The notes under the pieces were generated by a model, which saw nothing but the letters and a program-made list of their open reading frames with translations, did no database searches and had not been told where the DNA came from. DNA of 64,000 bases from JADHLJ01 sp038118725 (GTDB lineage Bacteria; Pseudomonadota; Alphaproteobacteria; Thalassobaculales; Thalassobaculaceae), in assembly GCA_038118725.1 (NCBI GenBank), contig JAYOIK010000024.1:1-64000 (forward strand), given 5' to 3'. Below, one piece after another: positions 37,775 to 46,336 of the stretch; within the stretch, counting starts at the first letter, position 1; the number at the start of each line of letters is the position of its first letter. The position numbers and the translations under genes are program-made.

Positions 37775-38907
37775 TCGCCGCTCCCGGGCGCACCCAAGAT
37801 CTCGTTCAGCCACCCATCGATGGTGTCGGCGGCGCCCGGGAATCCATGATCTTGAGCAGTGATGATTCGGGCCCGATCGCCCATCGCGAGACGGTCGCTC
37901 GGCCTGTCGATCAGGTGTTCAACGGCTTTGGCGAAGGCCGCCACGTCTCCCTCCGGGCATAGCAAACCGGTTGTCCCGTCCCGGAGAATATCCGGCACGC
38001 CACCGGTGTTCCCGGCCACCGCGGCCAGACCGGCGGATTGCGCCTCCAGCAGCGCCATGCCGTAGGCTTCCCGGATCGATGGCCAGACAAAGAGATCCGC
38101 CGCCGCGTAATAGAGCGCCAGTTGATCGCCGGTCAGGGCGCCCGCGAACACCGTGGTCGGCCCGAAGGCATCTTGCACGGCGCCGCGCGCGGGCCCATCG
38201 CCGACAACGATCAGACGCCAATCGGACTTGGCTCCGACATTTGCCAGGGCGTTTGCAAGGACACGGTAGGATTCGAGTTTTGCGTCCTCGCGCATCATGC
38301 CGACGGCCAACAACCAGACGGTGTCGCCGGGCAGATGGTGCCGTGCCGCCAAGGCGGCGCGCGAGGTCGCTCGACCCGCGACGGCCCGCGGTTCCAGAAA
38401 CGGGCGCAAATGGACATATCGGCCCTGGAGTCCGAGCGCCGGTTCGACCCGGGCGCGATCGTGACTGTTCAAGCCGATGACCAGATCGGCGCGCCGAAGC
38501 GCCGCTTCGACTTGCTGGTGGTTGCGCGACCAGGGTCCGGACGCGCGTTTCAAGGCATGAGAGGCCTCGGCGACGACATAGGGGATCCCCATCGTCTCGG
38601 CGACGATCGGGCCGATCCAGTCCGGCGCCTTGTAGTAGAGATGATAGGTAAACCAAATGTCGGGACGCCAGGCGCCGGGTGCCTGGTAGCGTTGGACAAG
38701 ACTATCCGCCAGGCGCTCGCCCAGGCGTTCAATGCGGGCTTGGCGCTTGGGGTCTCCCGCGCCGTCGCGGGTGCGCAGGCGCGAGGCGACACGGACATCG
38801 TGGCCTCTTGCCTTCAGCGCGCCGATCAGCAGCCGCGCCATCCGGCGATCGCCCGAGGGTTTGGGCGAATCCGGCGGTTTCAACGGCGCGTGAAAAGCGA
38901 CTCTCAC
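37771..38907 (-). CDS. Glycosyltransferase family 4-like protein (first of two)
   Basis: A 378-residue GT-B enzyme. The start MRVAFHAPLKPPDSPKPSGD resembles a GT4 donor-loop segment, and the C-terminal domain has DLFVWPSIREAYGMALLEAQ with the E-x7-E pair that contacts the nucleotide sugar, followed by GLAAVAGNTGGVPDIL. It likely adds a hexose to a growing glycan at the cytoplasmic face. It lies 13 bp after the second GT4 gene and overlaps the phosphatase gene by 4 bp. Confidence 0.88.
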   Translation of the reverse strand: MRVAFHAPLKPPDSPKPSGDRRMARLLIGALKARGHDVRVASRLRTRDGAGDPKRQARIERLGERLADSLVQRYQAPGAWRPDIWFTYHLYYKAPDWIGPIVAETMGIPYVVAEASHALKRASGPWSRNHQQVEAALRRADLVIGLNSHDRARVEPALGLQGRYVHLRPFLEPRAVAGRATSRAALAARHHLPGDTVWLLAVGMMREDAKLESYRVLANALANVGAKSDWRLIVVGDGPARGAVQDAFGPTTVFAGALTGDQLALYYAAADLFVWPSIREAYGMALLEAQSAGLAAVAGNTGGVPDILRDGTTGLLCPEGDVAAFAKAVEHLIDRPSDRLAMGDRARIITAQDHGFPGAADTIDGWLNEILGAPGSGE

Positions 38908-38920
38908 TTTTACAATACAC

Positions 38921-40228
38921 TCACTGAGCGGCGTCCAGATCGGCGGCGTTGAAGGCGTCGTTCACGGGAGTGACGGGTATACCGAGACGCTCGCGAATGA
39001 TCGACAGGCCGGCGGCGTGGTCGAAACATCGGGTGACCCGATCTAGACCGGCGGCGCCAAGGCGAAGACGTTGATCCGGGTCCCCGGCGAGGGTGGTGAT
39101 CGCGCTGGCCAACGCCTCGGGGTCGTCCGCCGGCGTCAGCCAGCCGGTTTCCCCATGGGTCAGGAGTTCGGACACCCCGGCGACATCGCTGGCGAGACAG
39201 CATAGTCCCTGGCTCGCGGCTTCCATCAGGACATTGGGAAGACCGTCCCGATCCCCATCCTCGGCGATGCGGCTCGGCAGGACGAACAGGTCGGCCTCGC
39301 GATAGGCCTCGAAAACCTCGGCCTGGGCGCGCGCGCCCTTCCACGTGATCTTCTCGGAGATATCGAGCGCCTCGGCTTGGCGCTTGAGCTTCGCGAGCTC
39401 GCCGCCGCCGCCGATATGCGTCCAAGTCCAATGCAGCGCTGTGGGCAGCGAGGCCAACGCGTGAAGCAGTCCGTCAAAGCCTTTTTTCGGGACCGCGCGG
39501 CCGACGGAGACGAGATGTATCGCGTTGTCCTTGCTCTCTCCCCGGCGTGGTGGTCGCGTCGCGGGCGGGCTTGGCAAGGCCGCGAGGTCGAGCCCGTGAT
39601 AGCTAAGGGTGGTTTTCCCGGGGCCAAGACTCTCCAGATGCGCGTGGCCATAGGCCGTGCAGGTCACCGCCCAGGCGCAATCCGCGAGTTTTTCGCGCTT
39701 TTCCCATTCCGGCGTTAGCCAGATGTCCTTGGCATGGGCCGACACCGCCCAGGGCCGACGGGTGATTCCGGCGGCGTAGCGGGCCACCGACCCGGGTGTA
39801 TGCAGGAAATGCGCGTAAAGCGTGGAGATCGCCGGGTCCAACTCGGCGGCCAAGACCAACGCCTGACCCCAGCGTCTGATCCGGTTTGGTGTCGGGTCGC
39901 GCTTCAGATCCGCCCACCAGGCGCGTCGCGCGGCTTGGTATCCCAGCTGTTTTCGGGACCGCCACCATCCACGCAGGACCCGCGGCAATTCCTGATAGAG
40001 ATACTCGGGCAGATAGAGCACCGGCGCTTTGATCTTGTCGTGCACCGGATGGGTTTTGCCATCGGTCGGATGGCGTAGCGAGACAATGGTGATATCGGCG
40101 CCGTCGGTCTCGAGAGACAGGATTTCCTGGGCAATGAAGGTCTCGGAAAGACGTGGATAGCCCTTGAGAACCACCGCGATGCGGGGTTTGGGGAAACTCT
40201 CCGGATTTGGCCGCTCACCCCGCGACAT
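38921..40228 (-). CDS. Glycosyltransferase family 4-like protein (second)
   Basis: A 435-residue GT-B enzyme. The N-terminal KGYPRLSETFIAQEILSLE matches colanic-acid-type GT4 enzymes (WcaL-like), the middle has HAKDIWLTPEWEKREKLADC, and the C-terminal domain has ADLFVLPSRIAEDGDRDGLP then NVLMEAASQGL with the E-x7-E-like contact. It is 7 bp after the COG4671-like gene and 13 bp before the other GT4 gene. Sequence differs clearly from its neighbour, so they probably add different sugars. Confidence 0.88.
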   Translation of the reverse strand: MSRGERPNPESFPKPRIAVVLKGYPRLSETFIAQEILSLETDGADITIVSLRHPTDGKTHPVHDKIKAPVLYLPEYLYQELPRVLRGWWRSRKQLGYQAARRAWWADLKRDPTPNRIRRWGQALVLAAELDPAISTLYAHFLHTPGSVARYAAGITRRPWAVSAHAKDIWLTPEWEKREKLADCAWAVTCTAYGHAHLESLGPGKTTLSYHGLDLAALPSPPATRPPRRGESKDNAIHLVSVGRAVPKKGFDGLLHALASLPTALHWTWTHIGGGGELAKLKRQAEALDISEKITWKGARAQAEVFEAYREADLFVLPSRIAEDGDRDGLPNVLMEAASQGLCCLASDVAGVSELLTHGETGWLTPADDPEALASAITTLAGDPDQRLRLGAAGLDRVTRCFDHAAGLSIIRERLGIPVTPVNDAFNAADLDAAQ

Positions 40229-40235
40229 GACAGAG

Positions 40236-41471
40236 CTAGGCGCGACGGCGAACGCGGGTTTGGCCGCCCGTCCGCGTGCGCTCCAACCATCGGCGGGCCA
40301 GGGAGTTCACCTCTTCGAGGCCGCCGAGAATCTCCGGTGAAAGCTGTTCCGAGGGTTTCGGCTGGCTTGGCAGACGACGAAGCGCCGCCGCCATTTGGCC
40401 GGGGTCGCGGTCCCCGTCATCCACCAGCATGCTGACCATGCCGAGCTCTTCGGCGCGTTGCGCGCGAATATATTGTTCAAGACGAGGTTCGGTTCGGGGC
40501 ACGATGAGCGCGCGCTTATCAAAGGAAAGAATTTCGCAGAAGGTGTTGTATCCACCCATCGAAACCATCCCCGCCGCGCGGGCCATCAGGCTCTCAATCC
40601 GCGAGTCGAAGGTGATTACGTTCACCCGGTCGAGCTCCGCCGCCCGCTCCATGAAATCCGATTGGTTTTCCTGGGACATAAACGGGCCCAGCACCAGAAG
40701 CGCCGGATAGGGAAGGTCCGGATCCTGCTCATAGGCGCGCAGTACCCAATCCATTAACCCATCGCCATCGCCGCCGCCACCGGCGGTAACCAGGATGAAC
40801 GGATCCTCCGTCATCGGAAGGTGCGACGCGGTGCCGACACTTGGAACCCGACGTCGCAGATAACCGGTATAGCGGGTTTTCATGCGCACGCTCGCCGGCA
40901 TGTCGAGACCCTCGAACGGATCACAGATCTGTTTCATGCCATAGACCCAGACCTCGTCGTAGAGATCCTCCAGCGCCGGCAGGACTTTCTTGCGCTCCCA
41001 TTCCGGTACCAGTGCCGTGGGCTCGTCCATGACATCGCGCAGGCCTAGCACAAGCGGCGTGTCGCGCTCCTTCAGCATCTCCATGGTTTGCCGCACCTCA
41101 CCGCGCAGCCCCCATGGCTCCTTGTCGACGATAAACAGATCCGGGTCGAAGGAATCGGCGGTGTGACGAATTATCGATTCTCGAAGCTTAAGGGTTTCCT
41201 CGACGTCGAGATGCAGATTGAGGGACGTGTAGTCGCCATTACGCAGCTTGATGACACCCGGAATGCGGACAAAATCCACCCGGGTACGAAAATCGAAACT
41301 GCCGATGATCGGCGATCCCGAAAGGATCAGGACCGACAATTGCGAGGCATCCTCGACCAGGGAATGGGCGATTTCTCGGCACCGCCTCAGGTGACCAAGG
41401 CCCATGGTGTCATGGCTGTACATGAGCACGCGAGCGGGGCCGCGCGGGCCGTCAGTCCGTCGTTTCCGCAT
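40236..41471 (-). CDS. Glycosyltransferase-like protein (COG4671/MurG-like), first gene of the operon
   Basis: A 411-residue GT-B-fold protein with MYSHDTMGLGHLRRCREIAH at its N-terminus and VTAGGGGDGDGLMDWV, AAGMVSMGGYNTFCEILSFD and PRTEPRLEQYIRAQRAEELG in the C-terminal donor domain. It is related in plan to the protein encoded at 36021 but longer. I chose ATG at 41471 because GGGAG lies six bases before it; the frame begins with TTG at 41531. It heads the 12-gene leftward operon and faces the divergent ABC gene across about 260 bp. Confidence 0.82.
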   Translation of the reverse strand: MRKRRTDGPRGPARVLMYSHDTMGLGHLRRCREIAHSLVEDASQLSVLILSGSPIIGSFDFRTRVDFVRIPGVIKLRNGDYTSLNLHLDVEETLKLRESIIRHTADSFDPDLFIVDKEPWGLRGEVRQTMEMLKERDTPLVLGLRDVMDEPTALVPEWERKKVLPALEDLYDEVWVYGMKQICDPFEGLDMPASVRMKTRYTGYLRRRVPSVGTASHLPMTEDPFILVTAGGGGDGDGLMDWVLRAYEQDPDLPYPALLVLGPFMSQENQSDFMERAAELDRVNVITFDSRIESLMARAAGMVSMGGYNTFCEILSFDKRALIVPRTEPRLEQYIRAQRAEELGMVSMLVDDGDRDPGQMAAALRRLPSQPKPSEQLSPEILGGLEEVNSLARRWLERTRTGGQTRVRRRA

Positions 41472-41647
41472 GGTGTACTCCCGCTGACGACCGACCGCCG
41501 TCGTCAAGGGCGTTTTCAGGTATTCATCCAAGACAGACCCAAGACGTGTCTCGATGATGCCTCGCCCAGTCTACTTTCACGACGAAATATGCCACATCGG
41601 GGGTTTTTCGCGAAGCACCAAAAATCCGGGCGCCGTCACACGGTCCG

Positions 41648-41676
41648 TTTACCGCCGATTCGCGTTCCGCTACAGT
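41648..41676 (+). promoter_or_regulatory. Candidate promoter of the 41732 ABC gene
   Basis: TTTACC (41648-41653), a 17-base spacer and TACAGT (41671-41676), each matching four of six consensus bases. It lies in the 260-bp divergent region 41472-41731, in which I saw no other convincing signal and no clear ribosome-binding site before ATG 41732. Confidence 0.4.
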
Positions 41677-41731
41677 GACTTCGGGAGGCTCGATCGGGCC
41701 CCGCAAATTTGGGTAGCTGAGCCACGTATCA

Positions 41732-44380
41732 ATGGAAACATCCCTCTTCCGGTTTATTTGGCGGTACAGCAAGCGAGATCAGATTCTGTTGCTGATTCTC
41801 ACCGGGCTGTCCTTCCCGTTTCTCTATTTCTCCCTCGATCTGCCGAAAACCATCATCAACAAGGCCATAGGTGGCAAGGATGTGCCGTCCGAGATGTTCG
41901 GCGTGCCGGTTGACCAGATCAGCTATCTCATGGTGCTGAGCGGCATTTTTCTGGCGCTGGTATGCATCAATGGCGCGTTCAAATTCTATGTGAATGTGTT
42001 TCGCGGCCAGTTGGGTGAACGCATGCTGCGCCGGCTGCGGTTCGACCTGTACGCGCGGATGTTGCGCTTTCCACTGCCGCATTTTCGCCGGGTAAGTCAG
42101 GGCGAGGTTATTCAGATGGTGACCGCCGAAGTGGAACCGCTGGGCGGCTTTGTCGGTGATTCCATCGCGCTCCCGGCCTTTCAGGGTGGCACCTTGCTGA
42201 CCATCTTGGTTTTCATGTTTGTTCAGGACCCGATCCTGGGATTGGCGGCGATCGCGCTTTATCCGATCCAGGGATACATGATCCCGAAGCTGCAATGGCA
42301 TGTGAACCAGCTGGGTAAACAGCGGGTGCGCAATGTGCGCCGGTTGTCGGAAAAGATCGGCGAGTCGATTTCCGGTATCCAGGATGTTCATGCCAATGAC
42401 GGCGCGCGCTGGGCCTTGGCCGGTATCACCGAGCGGCTCGGAGTGATCTACGACATCCGCTACGAGATCTACCGCCGTAAGTTTTTCATCAAGTTTCTCA
42501 ATAACTTCATCGCTCAGTTGACGCCGTTCTTCTTCTATTCGATCGGTGGTTACCTGGTGATCAAGGGCGATCTAACCTTCGGCGCCCTGGTCGCCGTCCT
42601 GGCGGCTTACAAGGACCTCTCCGCGCCCTGGAAGGAATTGTTGACCTATTATCAACGGCTCGCGGATTCCAGGATCAAATACGATCAGGTCGTCGAACAG
42701 TTCGATCCCGCCGGAACCCTGCCAGCCGATATGCAGCAGGCCGAACTGGAACGCGACTTCCGGCTCGCGGGACCGGTCAGCGCCGCCAATGTCTCCTTGT
42801 TGGACGACGAGGGCCAGCCGATCATCGAGAATCTGTCCTTTACCGTCGAGGCGTCGGAGCGAACCGCCCTTGTCGGTCCCAGCGGCGGCGGCAAGGATTT
42901 GGCGGCGATGTTGTTGGCCAGATTGCTCATGCCGGATAGCGGTCAGATCAGCATCGCGGGCACCGAGACATCGGGACTCCCGGAGGCGGCCACCGGTCGG
43001 CGGATCGGTTATGTCGGCCCGACCGCCTACGCCTTTAACAGCACACTCAAGGAAAACATCCTGCTCGGTGCCATGCACCGACCGGTGGTCCCGGTGAGTG
43101 ATGAAGACGGCGATGCTTCGGAGCGTGCGCGAAATCTCGAGAACGCCCGGCTGTCGGGCAATGCGCTGGACGACCTCTCCGCCGATTGGGTTGATTACGA
43201 GGCGATCGGTGTTGAGCCCGGCGAGGCCCTGAGCAGGCGTCTCGCGGAGATTCTCGAGATTGTCGATCTGGCGGACGATACCTATGCGCTAGGCCTGCGT
43301 GGGTCGATCAACCCAGAGGCCCGTCCGGATGTGGCGGAACGTGTCCTGGCGGCGCGCGGTACCCTGCGATCGCGTCTGGCGGAACAGGGGATGGCGGGGC
43401 TCGTGGAGTCCTTCGACGAGGCGCTCTACAACACCAACGCGACCGTCGCCGAGAACCTTTTGTTCGGAACACCCGTGGGCTCCAACTTCGCCTTGGAGAA
43501 CATCACCGAGAACGACTATGTCCGCCAACTTCTCGACAAGACGGATCTGACCGAGGTCTTTGTCCGAATTGGTCGGGATGTCGCGTCGACCATGGTGGAG
43601 CTGTTTGCCGATCTTCCGCCGGATCATGAATTCTTCACGCAATACGCCTTCATATCCGCGGAGGACCTGCCCGACTTCCAGATTCTCGTCGGTCGGGCCG
43701 AACGGCTTGGCCTGGACGGAATGGCGGCCGAAGATCGTGATCGTTTCCTCTCCTTGCCGTTCAAACTGATCCCCGCGCGTCATCGTCTCGGCTTGATCGA
43801 CGACGATGTCCGAGAACGCATTCTCGAGGCGCGCAAGGTCTTTGCCAGTGATCTCCCGGAAGACCTTCGGGGATCGGTCGAGTTTTTCTCCGCCGACCGC
43901 TATAACGCCGCCGCGTCGCTGCAAGACAACATCCTGTTCGGCAAGGTGGCCTATGGTCAGGCGGACGCGAGCAGCCGGGTTGGTGAAGCCTTGGCCGAGG
44001 TCATCAAGGCCGAGAATCTGCGCGGCGCCGTCATCGAGGTCGGGCTTGAGTTCGAGGTCGGCGTCGGCGGCTCCCGACTATCGACCGGGCAACGTCAAAA
44101 AGTTGGTATCGCGCGCACCTTGTTGCGGCGCCCGGACGTCCTCATCTTTAATGAAGCGACAGCGGCCTTGGACTCCGGAAGTCAGGCTCGGGTTATGGCG
44201 AATATCTTTAAGGAAACCGAGGGTCGCGGGATGATTTGGGCGTTACAGCGTGCCAGTCTCGCCGAGCGGTTTGATCGCGTGATGGTGATGCGGGGCGGTC
44301 GTATCGTTGAGTCCGGCGACTTCGCCGAGTTGAGCGGTAATGAGGACGGCGCTCTCAAGTCCTTGCTGGGTGAAGAGTAG
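41732..44380 (+). CDS. ABC-exporter-like protein with degenerate ATPase motifs and a large repeat-bearing insertion
   Basis: An 882-residue protein. Residues 1-310 form a type I exporter membrane domain with about six helices. The nucleotide-binding domain begins near 345. Walker A reads GPSGGGKD (382-389), with Asp for the usual Ser/Thr. The Q-loop Gln is replaced (YVGPTAYAFN). The signature LSTGQ (783-787) is kept. Walker B is VLIFNEATAALD, with Asn807 for Asp, Glu808 kept. The H-loop His is Gln839. Between Q-loop and signature lies an insertion of about 280 residues, where normal domains have about 60. Three copies of an ENILxG-type motif occur at 441-446, 574-579 and 732-737. It may bind nucleotide without normal hydrolysis, act as a regulator, or work with an intact partner. 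The cNMP-binding gene follows after 28 bp. Confidence 0.88.
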   Translation: METSLFRFIWRYSKRDQILLLILTGLSFPFLYFSLDLPKTIINKAIGGKDVPSEMFGVPVDQISYLMVLSGIFLALVCINGAFKFYVNVFRGQLGERMLRRLRFDLYARMLRFPLPHFRRVSQGEVIQMVTAEVEPLGGFVGDSIALPAFQGGTLLTILVFMFVQDPILGLAAIALYPIQGYMIPKLQWHVNQLGKQRVRNVRRLSEKIGESISGIQDVHANDGARWALAGITERLGVIYDIRYEIYRRKFFIKFLNNFIAQLTPFFFYSIGGYLVIKGDLTFGALVAVLAAYKDLSAPWKELLTYYQRLADSRIKYDQVVEQFDPAGTLPADMQQAELERDFRLAGPVSAANVSLLDDEGQPIIENLSFTVEASERTALVGPSGGGKDLAAMLLARLLMPDSGQISIAGTETSGLPEAATGRRIGYVGPTAYAFNSTLKENILLGAMHRPVVPVSDEDGDASERARNLENARLSGNALDDLSADWVDYEAIGVEPGEALSRRLAEILEIVDLADDTYALGLRGSINPEARPDVAERVLAARGTLRSRLAEQGMAGLVESFDEALYNTNATVAENLLFGTPVGSNFALENITENDYVRQLLDKTDLTEVFVRIGRDVASTMVELFADLPPDHEFFTQYAFISAEDLPDFQILVGRAERLGLDGMAAEDRDRFLSLPFKLIPARHRLGLIDDDVRERILEARKVFASDLPEDLRGSVEFFSADRYNAAASLQDNILFGKVAYGQADASSRVGEALAEVIKAENLRGAVIEVGLEFEVGVGGSRLSTGQRQKVGIARTLLRRPDVLIFNEATAALDSGSQARVMANIFKETEGRGMIWALQRASLAERFDRVMVMRGGRIVESGDFAELSGNEDGALKSLLGEE

Positions 44381-44408
44381 GAACGCGGCGGAAAAGGGAG
44401 ATTAAGTG

Positions 44409-44858
44409 ATGAGTTTGCAGGAAGAGGTCGAACTTCTCCGAAACATCCCACTTTTTTCGAAGATTGATCCCTCGAAGTTGAAGCTCCTGGCGTTCACCTC
44501 CGAGAGGCTGGCCTATCAGGACGACCAGATTCTCTTCAATCAGGGGGATTCCGGGGACGCGGCCTATATCATCATGAATGGCGGCGCCGCGATTCTGATT
44601 GAAACGGAAACCGGACCGTTTGAGGTTGCCCGCCTGAAGAAGGGCGATGTGGTGGGAGAGATCGCGATCCTCTGCGATGTTCCCAGAACGGCGACGGTGC
44701 AGGCGAAGGATTCGCTGACCACGTTGAAGGTCACCAAGGATACGTTCTTTCGTCTCGTCACGGAGTTTCCGCAGATCGCCGTGGAGATCATGCGGGAACT
44801 GGCCGCGCGGTTGGAGCACACCAATGCGCAGTTACGCGCGGCCCATAGCAGCAAATAG
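44409..44858 (+). CDS. Stand-alone cyclic-nucleotide-binding domain protein
   Basis: A 149-residue protein that is one CNMP-binding beta-roll (about 8-130) plus a short C-terminal helix, with no helix-turn-helix and no catalytic domain. The phosphate-binding cassette reads GEIAILCDVPRTATVQA, with the Glu and Arg that contact ribose and phosphate in Crp-type sites retained. It could therefore bind cAMP or cGMP and act on a protein partner. ATG at 44409 has GGGAG eight bases upstream. It follows the degenerate ABC gene and is probably co-transcribed, so regulation of that protein is a reasonable guess. Confidence 0.85.
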   Translation: MSLQEEVELLRNIPLFSKIDPSKLKLLAFTSERLAYQDDQILFNQGDSGDAAYIIMNGGAAILIETETGPFEVARLKKGDVVGEIAILCDVPRTATVQAKDSLTTLKVTKDTFFRLVTEFPQIAVEIMRELAARLEHTNAQLRAAHSSK

Positions 44859-44906
44859 GGTGGTCCAGGTGACGACACGCGCTTTCCGGCGGAGCATGAC
44901 CCGGTC

Positions 44907-45404
44907 ATGAGTCGATTGGATAGCGCCATTCGCCGTCTGATGGCGCAAAAGGTCGCTTTGGAGTGGGCGGTTGAAGCATTGGCGGATCTCAAGGGTCCCG
45001 TGCTTGAACTCGGCTTGGGAAATGGTCGGACCTATGACCATCTACGCGAGATCGCGGCGGATCGATCGATTTATGTTTTCGAACGCGAGGTGGCGGCGCA
45101 TCCGGATTGCGTGCCGACGGACGAGTATCTGTTTCTGGGGGATTTCGCCGAGTCCCTGCCACGCGCCATCGAGCAATTGGGATCCGTGGCCGCGTTGGCG
45201 CATCTGGACATCGGAACCGGCGTCAAATCGGACAGCACGCGACTGGCCGAGCTAATCGCGCCCCGGGTTCGAGATTTATTGGCGCCGGGAGCCTTGGTGG
45301 TCAGCGATCAGGAGATAGCGACGTGGTCGGATTTCCGGCTCGACACCCCGCATGACATTCCAGAAGGGCGGATCCATCTCTATCGACCGGTGAATCCGCT
45401 CTAG
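44907..45404 (+). CDS. Small class I SAM-dependent methyltransferase-like protein
   Basis: A 165-residue Rossmann-fold protein with the SAM motif I VLELGLGNGRTYDHLRE (about 33-49) and the acidic motif II YVFEREVAAHPD. It resembles the short Methyltransf_17-type family. It is too short for an added substrate domain, so it may methylate a small molecule or only bind SAM. It starts 48 bp after the cNMP-binding gene and converges with the NUDIX gene 3 bp on. Confidence 0.8.
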   Translation: MSRLDSAIRRLMAQKVALEWAVEALADLKGPVLELGLGNGRTYDHLREIAADRSIYVFEREVAAHPDCVPTDEYLFLGDFAESLPRAIEQLGSVAALAHLDIGTGVKSDSTRLAELIAPRVRDLLAPGALVVSDQEIATWSDFRLDTPHDIPEGRIHLYRPVNPL

Positions 45405-45407
45405 CGT

Positions 45408-45950
45408 CTACAGACCCATCGCGCCTTCCGGACGCGCCGCGAAATCGGTCTGGCCCTCGACCTCGCGAAAATGCCCGAGCGCCCAATGGACACTCGGAAA
45501 TGCGAGTTCGTCCCAGGGAATTTCATCCCAGGTGAATAGGCCAACCTCGAGCGATTCGGGACCGGCGACGATATTCGGCGTGACCAGTTTAGCACGGTAG
45601 ATCAGCTGCACTTGGCTGATCCGCGCGATGTTGTAGACACCGAGAAGCGAGTCGATCGCAATCTCGGCGCAGGCCTCTTCCTGGGCCTCGCGCATGGCGC
45701 CCTCGATCGAGGTCTCGCGTTCTTCCATATAACCGGCGGGGATGGTCCAATAACCCTTGCGCGGCTCGATCGAACGTTTGCACAACAGAAACTTGTCCTC
45801 CCAGGTGCAGACTGATCCGACGACGATCTTCGGGTTTATGTAATTGATGAAACCGCATTCGTCACAGACCAGACGCTCGAACGTGTCGTCCACCGGTATG
45901 CGCTTGTGGATCGGACCGCCCGTCCGTTCAACATAGGAGGAGTTGCTCAT
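45408..45950 (-). CDS. NUDIX hydrolase with N-terminal zinc-ribbon-like segment
   Basis: A 180-residue NUDIX pyrophosphohydrolase. The Nudix box is readable from GYMEERETSIEGAMREAQEE onward (about 82-101), matching G-x5-E-x7-RE-x2-EE. A preceding CDECGFINYINPKIVVG segment resembles half a NudC-type zinc ribbon. NADH, ADP-ribose or other nucleoside-diphosphate substrates are possible. It is a single gene, convergent with the methyltransferase. Confidence 0.9.
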   Translation of the reverse strand: MSNSSYVERTGGPIHKRIPVDDTFERLVCDECGFINYINPKIVVGSVCTWEDKFLLCKRSIEPRKGYWTIPAGYMEERETSIEGAMREAQEEACAEIAIDSLLGVYNIARISQVQLIYRAKLVTPNIVAGPESLEVGLFTWDEIPWDELAFPSVHWALGHFREVEGQTDFAARPEGAMGL

Positions 45951-46057
45951 GGCGATACTGTGCCGCGCCGATGCACTGGCGGCAAGTCGGATCTATCCGG
46001 GAATACAAACACCGGGTGTGTTGACCACTATGGGGCGGTGCCGGGTGGGTCTTTCCG

Positions 46058-46315
46058 TCAGACAACCAGATCGAGTGTTCCGCCAAGACCGCCAAAGCCG
46101 CCGCCTCGGGCGGTCTGCCGTTCGGCAGTAGCGCGCTCCGCGTCGCGGCGTGAGTCCTGAGCGTCCACCGCGCGGTCTTCGTCGGTCGCGGTGATGCCTT
46201 GCGGGGTGTTCGGTCGAACACCATTGTTTCGAAGCTGTTCCACGGGTCGCGGCACGACCAAATTCGGCAGCGCGGCGTTGACCGGTAGTGACGGCGGTAT
46301 CGCGGGTTGGACCAT
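46058..46315 (-). CDS. Small Pro/Arg-rich hypothetical protein
   Basis: An 85-residue protein with no recognised domain. The first 35 residues are rich in Pro and hydrophobics (MVQPAIPPSLPVNAALP); the middle is highly charged (SRRDAERATAERQTARG); the end is glycine-rich (GGGFGGLGGTLDLVV). It is probably disordered. Support for a real gene: GAGGAGG lies six bases before the ATG and a good promoter lies just upstream. It stands downstream of pgk on the same strand. Confidence 0.65.
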   Translation of the reverse strand: MVQPAIPPSLPVNAALPNLVVPRPVEQLRNNGVRPNTPQGITATDEDRAVDAQDSRRDAERATAERQTARGGGFGGLGGTLDLVV

Positions 46316-46336
46316 TCTAGCCTCCTCTACCTCTTT

